This document shows positions 8,081 to 16,719 of a stretch of 64,000 nt of DNA, piece by piece. Numbering within the stretch: the stretch's first letter is position 1; every line of letters begins with the position of its first letter. The notes beneath the pieces were generated by a model. That model had not been told where the DNA came from. It worked only from the letters and a program-made list of their open reading frames with translations, and searched no databases. The translations under genes were made by a program, and so were the position numbers. The stretch is from JAHFTY01 sp964584785 (GTDB lineage Bacteria; Acidobacteriota; Terriglobia; 20CM-2-55-15), in the NCBI GenBank assembly GCA_964584785.1, contig CAZPBY010000043.1:4811-68810 (forward strand), given 5' to 3'.

Positions 8081-9856
8081 TCAGCGATTCGAAGATGCGT
8101 AGGGGCCGAGCTTCAGGAGCGCGTTCAACGTCAGCGACTGGCCGTCGCGCCAGACGAGCAACGGATAAGATAGAGGTTCGTCGCGCAGTTCACGCATCAG
8201 CCACTGTCGCAGGCCTGCAAGGCCGGCCTTGTCACGGAAGAATGGTTCGCCTCCGACTTCAATGATCAAGTCGCCGGGACGCAGACCGGAAACACCGAAC
8301 GGACCGTCGGCCTGGACTCGCGTCACGCGAATTGCGATTTGGGTGGGAACTGCCGGCAGGCCTGACGGCATCGCCACTTCGGTACCCTCGAGGCCGAGTG
8401 TCGGGAAACGCTCTTCCAGAGCGCCAACCGCAAATCGTTCCCAGAACGAGAGCGTGAGTTCCGGCTGTCGAGGCTGCAGATCGCTCCACAGCTTGCGTGC
8501 GTTCTGTAACGCTTCCGCTCCGGCCGGCACCTTGATCCGCAGCTTCGCGGCATAAATGCGTCCTTCATCGGCAAGCCCGCGAGCCTCTTCGAGCGCCGTC
8601 GCGATCGAACGCGGTACCGCGCCGGCAAAGGCTTTCGTGCCGTTGATCCACACTTCGATGGGTTTGTCCAAATCCACCAGACGGTCATGCAGGTAGAGGG
8701 TGATCTCTCGCGTCCACAGTGTCGTCACCGAAATTCGTGAAGCTGACGTCACCTCGGCGTGCGCGACTCCCTGCCGCGTGTCGGTCTCCAGCCAGCGAAC
8801 GCGACGGCCCACCGGCGTGATTGCGGAATGCGGGACGCGCAGTACTTCGCGCGGATAGTTGTCGCGAGGCCGCAGTTCGAGCCAGCGCAACACATCGTCA
8901 TAGTGTTCTTCGAAACCCTCGTGCATGCGGTCCGGAAACTCGCGGTATGTCAGATCGTAATGGAAGCCGGTCAGAATGTTCGCCAGCGCACGGGGTCCTT
9001 CGATGCTCCAGATGTTCGAATCACGCGTGCCTTCGAGGATGTAGACCGGCGTCGATTGAAGATTTCGCAACGGCAACTCGCGCGACTCACCCTCCGTCGA
9101 AACGGGGACGATGGCGGAGAACCAGCCCGGCCGTGCGATTGCGAATTGCAGGGAGTAGTTCGAGCCCAGTGAAATTCCTGTCGAGACGATGCGGTCGGGA
9201 TTGATGCGGTAACGCGAACGCAGCGCCTGGATCACAGCGTCCGCCTGCTCGGGATGGAGAATCTCGTAGGGCAGGCGTTTCTCCGTACGACCGTCTGCGG
9301 TCAGGGATGGAGTCAGGCCCGGGGCGGCGACGATCCAACCGGCGCGGGCCGCAGCTTCTTTCCAAACACGAATCATGTTTTCCGCGGAACTGCGGATCTG
9401 TTCCGGCCGAGACGGAGGGCCACCGTGCATCGCCCATACCAGCGGCCATGCTTTCGACGGCGTGTAGCCGGGTGGCAGCTGAACCAGCACAGGAACTGCG
9501 GGACCGGCCGGAACCGGAACGGTGAACTCCTGAAGTGCAAATGTCTCGCCGGTCTGCCCCGCAATATCGGGATAGCCAGGCTTGCCGCGGCGAAGAATTT
9601 CCTCGAAATCCAAGAAATGCCGGCGACTCACTGCGGTCAGCTCGGCGTCGTTGAGTTGCGAGGCCGCCGCGCGAAACTCGGCATCGGTTTGCGGCCAGAG
9701 ATAGCCGCGTGCCAGTCGTTCCAGTTGAGCGATCGCGTCCTGTTCCTGAGCACGCAGCGCGAGAACTTCGGGCGGATCCGGCCGCCTCTGCTGCGCGCTC
9801 ACCAGACACGGCACGAGCACGGCGGCAATGACCAGTCTCCTGAGAGAGACTCTCAT
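8081..9856 (-). CDS. Secreted alpha/beta-hydrolase (esterase-like) with C-terminal PDZ domain
   Basis: About 591 residues. The ATG at 9856 begins a clear signal peptide (MRVSLRRLVIAAVLVPCLVSA-QQ); the ORF opens earlier but without family sequence. The central part is an alpha/beta-hydrolase: oxyanion strand WAMHGGPPS, nucleophile motif GISLG (Ser about 229) and a candidate catalytic His in FPDRMHEGF. The last about 90 residues form a PDZ domain (VQADGPFGVSGLRPGDLIIEV). The combination suggests a periplasmic peptidase or esterase of the prolyl-oligopeptidase/dienelactone-hydrolase type, with the PDZ domain for substrate or partner binding. The substrate cannot be read from the sequence. It is divergent from the Oar receptor at 10073. 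Confidence 0.82.
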   Translation of the reverse strand: MRVSLRRLVIAAVLVPCLVSAQQRRPDPPEVLALRAQEQDAIAQLERLARGYLWPQTDAEFRAAASQLNDAELTAVSRRHFLDFEEILRRGKPGYPDIAGQTGETFALQEFTVPVPAGPAVPVLVQLPPGYTPSKAWPLVWAMHGGPPSRPEQIRSSAENMIRVWKEAAARAGWIVAAPGLTPSLTADGRTEKRLPYEILHPEQADAVIQALRSRYRINPDRIVSTGISLGSNYSLQFAIARPGWFSAIVPVSTEGESRELPLRNLQSTPVYILEGTRDSNIWSIEGPRALANILTGFHYDLTYREFPDRMHEGFEEHYDDVLRWLELRPRDNYPREVLRVPHSAITPVGRRVRWLETDTRQGVAHAEVTSASRISVTTLWTREITLYLHDRLVDLDKPIEVWINGTKAFAGAVPRSIATALEEARGLADEGRIYAAKLRIKVPAGAEALQNARKLWSDLQPRQPELTLSFWERFAVGALEERFPTLGLEGTEVAMPSGLPAVPTQIAIRVTRVQADGPFGVSGLRPGDLIIEVGGEPFFRDKAGLAGLRQWLMRELRDEPLSYPLLVWRDGQSLTLNALLKLGPYASSNR

Positions 9857-10072
9857 GACACTCCGGAGATTAGTGTAATCGCGTCCTAAAGGCCAGTTGA
9901 ACGCTGTACGGCGCGATTTCGGCTGGTTGCTTGCTGCTCGCTGGATCGCGAGGTACTCGTTGGGGACTGTAGATCCTCCGCGGCGCATAAGAGTGCTAGG
10001 ATCCGCGGACTCGAATAAGTAGACTGACGCGCATCAATCTCTGCAAAACGAATCTGAGGTGGAGGCGACTCA

Positions 10073-13000
10073 ATGCGAAGGTCAGCCAACAAACTGTTTG
10101 TTTCAGCTTTGCTGTTCTGGGGGATCCTGACGATATCCGGAGTGGGTTATGGTCAAGGTTTGACCGCGGTGACGGGACGGGTGACGGACCCAAGCGGAGC
10201 CGTCATCCCCGGCGTCGAAATGACTATCACCAATGTCGCGACGGGCGCAGCGCGAACCGTGGTAAGCAACGAACAAGGCATCTATTCGGCGACGCAACTG
10301 GCGCCGGGAACTTACAACATCAAGGCCGAGCTCGCCGGATTCAAGCCGAAAGCCGCAAACAACATCGCATTACCCGTTGAAGTTACCGTCACCTTGAATT
10401 TTCCACTCGAAGTCGGCGCTGTGACGGACACCGTCGATGTGGTGGCTTCGGCGGAAGTCGTCAACACGGAGAATGCTCAACTTGGAAACGGGTTCGATTC
10501 CAAAAAGATTCTGGATCTGCCGCTGAATGCCCGCAACATCGTGGGACTGCTTAGTCTGCAGACTGGCGTGAATATCGACAGCGGTGAGGTAAACGGGGCG
10601 AGAAGCGACCAGCAGAACATCGTTCTTGACGGCGTCGATAACAACAGGCAGTACGCCGCCTCGGCATTTCAGGGCGCCCTGCCCACGACGCTGGATTCCG
10701 TTCAGGAGTTCATCGTTCAGACATCCGGCCAGAGCGCGGCCGCGGCGCGATCCTCGGGCGCTCAAGTTCAGCTGGTGACGAAGAGCGGCAGCAATCAGTT
10801 CCACGGTTCGGCTTATGAGTCGTATCGGAGCAAGGTCACGACGGCGACCAGCTACTTCTCCAAGGATTACGCCTGCACGGCCGCCAAACCCTGCAAACCC
10901 GGATTGATCCGGCAAATCCCAGGTGGATCGATCGGCGGCCCGATCCTCAGGAACAAATTGTTTTTCTTCGGCGCGTATGAACGGCGCACCGATCGCAGCC
11001 AGTCGAGCCAGAGTAAATCCATTCCGGGACCGGATTTGTTAAACGGCGTCATCCGCTATCAGCGCACTGCTGCCGCCGCGGCGAGGGACGGCAGTGCCTA
11101 CGGCGTCATCACACAAGGCTGTGGCGGCATGTTGGAGAAGATCACTTTGATCCCGTGCGATTCGATGAATTCAACCGTGAAGGAGTTCTATCAGAAGTTC
11201 AAGAAGTACGCGACTGACCCGACGCTTGGAACCTTGGCCTGTCCTTCCGACTGTTCGAATTTCCAGACGTTCCGCTTCAATGCGCCCAACATCACGAATC
11301 AGAACATCTATATTTCGCGCTTTGACTACAACATCAATTCCAAAAACACAGTCTATGTTCGCGGAACCTTGAATAATTCAGCGGACGACACCGCGCCGAC
11401 GTACCCGGATATCGACAACGCACTGAAGGACTACAACAACAGCAAGGGATTTGCCTCGAGCTGGAACAGCGTGATCACTCCGAGGATCAATAACGTCTTC
11501 ACCGTCGGACTGACTCGCGAATCCTCGAGCCAGACGGGTTCGGCTGCGGTCAGCTGGGGCTTCGGTCCCGACCGGCTGTTCCAGACACGTGGTGCCAACT
11601 GGCGCGCCATCAACACGTGGAACCTCGTCGATAATTTGAGCATCGTCCACGGCGCACACAACTGGCAGCTGGGCATGAACAACAGTTACACGCTCAACTA
11701 TTTCAAGTCGTATGGTACGGCAGCACCTGGCACGTTTGGCGCGGCGACCAACGAATACGCCGGCGACACGACGGGCAATACGCTTGTCGCGCGGGCCATT
11801 CCGGACACGACGGAATACAATGCCGTTTCGAACAAGCAGAACTTCATCACAGCCGTTTCCCAGGCAACAGGTACGTACAACAGATTGTCCAATGTGGGAA
11901 TTCAGTTCGACACCAAGGGCAATCTTCTGCCCGTCGGTTCGCCGTTCATTCGCAACATCCGGATGAATCAATACGACTTTTACGTTCAGGATAGCTGGAG
12001 GTTCCGGGCCAACCTCTCATTCAACCTTGGTCTCAACTGGGGCTTCATGACGGCGCCGTGGGAGCGCGATGGCGTCCAGGTCAATTGGTTGCAGAACATG
12101 AGGGACCAGTACAACACTCAGAGAAAAAGCCCGTTGACCTGGGATCAATTGCCGAAACTTCAAACCACGCCTTCCGGCCGGGCAAACGGCAAGCCGGATT
12201 TCTACAAGACCGCGTTGAATAACTTCGCTCCGCGCGCGAGTTTTGCGTACAGCCCGAAGATGCAAAATGGTTTCCTCGGAGCGTTGGCGCGAAAGGGCGG
12301 TCAGATGGTGATTCGTGGCGGCTATTCCTTGACGTTCGACCATACGGGCGGGCAGCTGGCTTCCGATGTGGCCTCGAACAGCAGCATTGGTTTGCTAACG
12401 GCTTATACCATGCCGATCCAGCTGTTCACGATCGATGGTGTGGGCCAGCCTCGCGCGCCGCGCGTTTCCGGATCTGCAGACAGCATCGTGTTCCCGTACG
12501 AGGCGATGTACGGCATCTATCCCATTTCAACGGCGCAGAACTTCGTGCCGCAACCGAGCGCCGGCGGTTGGGGCGGCCCGCGCGGATTGCCTGCGATCGA
12601 CCCGAACATGCGACCGCCGCAGAATCATCTGGTCAACTTCACGATTTCCAAAGAACTGCCGGGCGGCATCGTTGTCGATGCATCCTACGTCGGCCGATTC
12701 GCGAGAAATCTGATGAATACTCTGGATCTGGCGAATCCGGTAAACGTCGTCGATGCCAAGAGCAACATGGATTACTACGACGCGCAGAAAGCGCTTTTTG
12801 AGCAATATGAGAACAAGGCCTTCGGCTCACAGTTCGGCAATCTCACGACCGCGAATGTGCTGCAGGCGCTGGCGGGTATGCAACCGATTCCGTGGTTCGA
12901 AAATGTCTATAGCGATTACAAGAATTGGGCGTCGGCTTCCAACAACGGCACGCTGGGTTACCCGGGAGTTCAGTTTGCCAATGCCACACAGGCGTTTTAT

Positions 13001-14006
13001 GCGGTGATGAATAAAGGTAAGACGCCGGGCCCCAACTCACCCATCGTCTATACGGATGCGACTAATAATTTTGAGACCGCCACTAAGGTTCACATCACAA
13101 GCAATGGGCAGGCTCAATACAATGGGTTTTTACACCAACGTCGGCCGGTCTAATTACCACTCGGCGCAGTTGAGTATCAAAAAACGCTTCAGCCAGGGCT
13201 ATTCCTTCACCGGCAATTACACGCTGGCGCACTCGCTGGACATTACGTCGGCGGCCGAGAATGTTGGAAACCGTCCGAGCAATCCGGATAACCTGATTGA
13301 TCCCTATCATCCGGAACTCAACTACGGAAATTCGAGTTTCGACCGGCGCCACCAGGTCAACGGGACCTTTCAGTTAGAACTGCCGTTCGGCGCAGGAAAG
13401 TGGATCGGCGGACACGCCGGCGGTTGGCTGAACCAGATCATCGGCGGCTGGTCCGTTTCGGGGATCGTGCAAATGGCGACCGGAACGCCCTTCGTTTATA
13501 ACGCCAGCAATCGATTTACGCTGCACTACAACGGTGCAGACATTGCTGTTCCCAATGGGACCCTCGAATACGACATCAACAAGGGTCACAGCGCGGCAAC
13601 CTTCAGCAACGGCGTGATCACGGGCGGCGGGACACCAACGGTCTATTACATCAAGGATGCGACCCTCGCTCCGGGTTGCGCGAGTGACGCGGCTTGCCCC
13701 GACAGCCTGGTCCATCGGCTGGCGGCGATCACGAAGTTCGTGACGCCATATTATGGCGGCGTGATCGCCCGCAATTACGTTTACGGCCCGGGTTACGTCA
13801 ACATGGATGCCGGTGTCACGAAGACGCTGAAACTGACGGAAGGCGTCAGCGGCCTGTTGCGCGCGGAAGCATTCAACGTCATGAATCACCCGAATTTCAA
13901 TAACCCGAACTCGACAAACATCGACTCGACATCGGGCACGCTCGGACAAATCACCAGTGCGCGCGCCGCCCGGGTGATGCAGTTCACCGTCAGACTTCAA
14001 TTCTAG
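10073..14006 (+). CDS. Oar-like TonB-dependent receptor, broken by one frameshift
   Basis: Outer-membrane receptor of about 1310 residues once repaired. It has a signal peptide, a carboxypeptidase-regulatory-like domain (VTGRVTDPSGAVIPGVEM), a plug-like domain (LPLNARNIVGLLSLQTGV, NIVLDGVDNN) and a long beta barrel ending in VMQFTVRLQF with terminal Phe. GGAGG precedes the ATG. The first frame ends in TAA at 13153 after QYNGF; the barrel continues in the next frame as YTNVGRSNYHSAQLSIKKRF. One extra T in a five-T run near 13130 accounts for it. Because everything else is intact and the change is in a homopolymer, a sequencing error or recent mutation is likelier than old decay. The ligand is unknown; such receptors may take up large oligomers. 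Confidence 0.88.
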
Positions 14007-14031
14007 GAACTGGCGGACTCTTTCGTCCCGG

Positions 14032-14100
14032 TGATCAGAAAGCGCTGGCCAAGCGCCTGCCGCGGGAATTCCGTTTCGATGAAGACGAGGTTCCACTAGA
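14032..14100 (+). pseudogene. Possible VapB/AbrB-type antitoxin fragment
   Basis: In one plus-strand frame the gap between receptor and pseudokinase reads LFRPGDQKALAKRLPREF followed by RFDEDEVPL. This resembles the conserved start of VapB/VagC antitoxins (LF-x-NGRSQAVRLPKEFRF). There is no start codon in place, no downstream continuation and no toxin, so at most it is a leftover. The match is short and could be chance. Confidence 0.3.
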
Positions 14101-14133
14101 TTGCCTAGAAGCGGCGCTCCGGGATCCAGGTGG

Positions 14134-16719
14134 CTATTTGTGGAGGCCGGAGAGCCAGTTGAGCGCGACGACAAAACCGCTTGGCGGTTCCGGACTGAAT
14201 TGCAAACCGGCGGCCGGGGCGGCTGGAGTGTTGCCTGGAGTATTCGGGTCCGCCTGGAAATAGACGAAGTGCTGGCCGTCGGGTGAGACGTCATAGGTGT
14301 GATAGTCCCCGCCCGGATGCTGCGCGTTGAGAATGGGCAGGACGAATAGTCCTTCCGGTTTGGCGGCTTTGAATTCCGAGCCCGCGGCGCTCACAGCAAC
14401 AGAAAACTCCACGTCCGTGAACGCGGTGGCGTTGTTCGTAGCGTGGTAGAAGAGTTCCTTCCCGTCACGCCGCCAGCGTGGCCAGTCGCCGCCGTTCGTG
14501 GAAACCTGCCAGATCCCGCTGCCGGATGGAAACGGCCGAACGTAGATCTCGTTCCGGTTTCCCGTTTTGTTTGATGTGTACGCGATCCATTTCCCATCCG
14601 GTGACAACTGCGCATGAGTTTCATTCGCGGGCTCGGCGGCGAACGGGATAGGTTTCTTGGAGCCCTCCAATGGAAGGACCCAGATGTCGCCGGAGGTCTT
14701 CGAATCCTGAGTCCAAAAAACAATGTTCTTCCCAACCCATGACAGGGGCGCCTTGAGCGCCTCGGATTCGAAAAGCAATTCCTCCGTACCCGATCCACTC
14801 GACAGGTTTTGGTACAGCCCCCACTTGCCCTTTTGCTGCGAGGCATAGACGATCTTCGTTCCATCGGGCGACCACACGGGCATGGAGTTGTCACGTGCGG
14901 CGTCGAAGGTGATCCGGGTGGGGACTCGCCCACCGGGTTCCATGATCCAGATGTCGCCGCCCGCTTCGTCATGGCGGTGCACGGCGACACGCTTTCCGTC
15001 CGGTGAGACGCTCACTCCGCGATACGCGCCCTCAGGACCAGGTGTTTCGGACACCCGGCCATGACGATCCGCCCATGCGAGTTGCCGGGGTTGAGCGTCG
15101 CGGGCTCCGGCGCCCCCTAAGACGAGCCCGTAGCTATAAACAAGGACACCGTTCTGAGAGGCTGAAAAATGGCCAATCGTCTCTCCCGTCACGAGAGCGT
15201 TTATCGTGACATTATCGATGATGAGTACCGGCTCTCCCGACGGCGCCGTTTTCTGAGCGTCGAAGGCCTGCCTGTATAAGGCAGTGCCTCGACGAAACAA
15301 GAGGTACCCCGGCGGGGAATAGACGAAGTTAGAGTCGGCCGTCATGATCCGGGTCCTCTCCTTTGAACCAAGCACGCCCGCATAGATCGCGCGGCCGGAA
15401 GGCTCGTCAGTCCAACCGAGGTAGAGATAGTGCCGGCCGTCGGGTAAAAAGTATGGCCACAGGTGCTTGCGTTCGGATGCATCGAGCGATGTGAGCTGCT
15501 CTGCTTTGCTGCCCTGGTCGGAGACGCGGAAGAGGCCCTTGTCGGAACCGAACAGGATCGTACCAGCGGCATTCCATGTGCCTCCGCCGAAATACGACAG
15601 TTCACAAATATCCACGGGCGGCCCACCCGAAACCTGCACTTTCTTCAACTTGGTTCCTTGCCGGAATCCGATCCAGCGGCTGTCGGGCGACCAGAACGGC
15701 TTCGGCAAAGAGGTGGCACTGTTGAGGGGGTCGATCAGATTCGTTTCGACTCCGGCAAGCGTTTGCGACGTGATGGAACCGATTCGCCTGACGCTTAGAG
15801 GCGTGTTATTCCCCCCTGCAGCGACGTTGTACACGATCCATTGTCCATCCGGCGATACCGCGAAGGATTCGCCCACGGCGTCCGCGAGGAATTGGAATTC
15901 CTCTGCATGCGGGTTCCGCGTGTAGACGAATGCCCACGTGGACACGATGCCGACGAGGAACGCGGCGGCCACAAGTGACGCTCGGAACAGTCTGCGCTGA
16001 GGTGGCGTGGCGGTGACGGGTATCGCCAGAACGGTTCGCGAGCTGTGTTCGGAAATCCATTCCAGTTCGGCAAGCAAATCGCGCGCCGTCTGCCAGCGGT
16101 CGGCGGGATTGCGGGCGAGGCAGGTCATCACGACGTGCTCGAGCATCGGAGACGTCGCCGTTGTCACGCTCGAGAGCGGTTCGAGTTCAGCGGACGCCTT
16201 GGCTATGGCTTTTTTCCCCGCGACCATTTCATAGAGCAGTGCGCCAAAGGCGAAGACGTCGGAGCGCGGGTCGCCGTCGCCTGCCGTCAAACCGAAACCA
16301 TGCAGCTTGGGTCCGTCTTTTGTCAGTACGACGTTCGCCGGTTTCACATCCTGGTGAACAACACCTTCGCTGTGCGCGTAGTCCAACGCGCCCACGAGGA
16401 CAACGGCCGTTTTTAATGTCTCGTCCAAACCCATCGTGCCGCGTGTGAGACGGGAGGCAAGCGTCTCGCCTTCGAGGTATTCCATCACGGCAAACGAAAC
16501 ACCGTCCTGTTGTTCAATCGCCAGGGTCGCGCGGATTGCGGGATGGTTCAATGCCGCGATCTTGCGTGCATCGCTGCTCGAGGCCCAGCCGGCAGTAACC
16601 AGACTGATGCTGACCGTGCGATTGTTTCGAGTGTCTGTCGCCTTGCAGGTTTCGCTGCCACCGTCAGTCGCGACAATTTCATACGGGCCAAGACGGACAC
16701 CGGGGGCAAGCGCGCTCAT
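14134..16719 (-). CDS. Predicted pseudokinase fused to a TolB/WD40-like propeller
   Basis: 861 residues. The N-terminus aligns by eye with the kinase encoded just upstream (MSALAPGVRLGPYEIV versus MGLAAGMRLGPHEIV), but key residues are gone. The glycine loop is TDGGSET, the VAIK lysine is replaced (RTVSISLV), the alpha-C glutamate is not evident, HRD is HQD, DFG is GFG, and the activation segment with SPEQ is missing. A membrane segment (ASLVAAAFLVGIVSTWAFVY) follows, then a TolB-type beta-propeller with repeated 'W-SPDG-x-I/W-I-x-Y/F' blades. ATP-dependent phosphorylation is therefore unlikely; a scaffold or allosteric role with its neighbour is plausible. Its ATG overlaps the upstream kinase stop as ATGA, which implies coupled expression. 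Confidence 0.85.
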   Translation of the reverse strand: MSALAPGVRLGPYEIVATDGGSETCKATDTRNNRTVSISLVTAGWASSSDARKIAALNHPAIRATLAIEQQDGVSFAVMEYLEGETLASRLTRGTMGLDETLKTAVVLVGALDYAHSEGVVHQDVKPANVVLTKDGPKLHGFGLTAGDGDPRSDVFAFGALLYEMVAGKKAIAKASAELEPLSSVTTATSPMLEHVVMTCLARNPADRWQTARDLLAELEWISEHSSRTVLAIPVTATPPQRRLFRASLVAAAFLVGIVSTWAFVYTRNPHAEEFQFLADAVGESFAVSPDGQWIVYNVAAGGNNTPLSVRRIGSITSQTLAGVETNLIDPLNSATSLPKPFWSPDSRWIGFRQGTKLKKVQVSGGPPVDICELSYFGGGTWNAAGTILFGSDKGLFRVSDQGSKAEQLTSLDASERKHLWPYFLPDGRHYLYLGWTDEPSGRAIYAGVLGSKERTRIMTADSNFVYSPPGYLLFRRGTALYRQAFDAQKTAPSGEPVLIIDNVTINALVTGETIGHFSASQNGVLVYSYGLVLGGAGARDAQPRQLAWADRHGRVSETPGPEGAYRGVSVSPDGKRVAVHRHDEAGGDIWIMEPGGRVPTRITFDAARDNSMPVWSPDGTKIVYASQQKGKWGLYQNLSSGSGTEELLFESEALKAPLSWVGKNIVFWTQDSKTSGDIWVLPLEGSKKPIPFAAEPANETHAQLSPDGKWIAYTSNKTGNRNEIYVRPFPSGSGIWQVSTNGGDWPRWRRDGKELFYHATNNATAFTDVEFSVAVSAAGSEFKAAKPEGLFVLPILNAQHPGGDYHTYDVSPDGQHFVYFQADPNTPGNTPAAPAAGLQFSPEPPSGFVVALNWLSGLHK

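Noticed and set aside
13120..13153. Programmed frameshift in the Oar receptor
   Set aside because: The T run has no clear slippery heptamer or downstream structure, and the family is not known to use frameshifting; error or mutation is simpler.
13374..14294. A 306-codon minus-strand frame at the end of the first Oar receptor
   Set aside because: It is antisense to the receptor barrel and to nothing recognisable; the receptor reading has strong family motifs.
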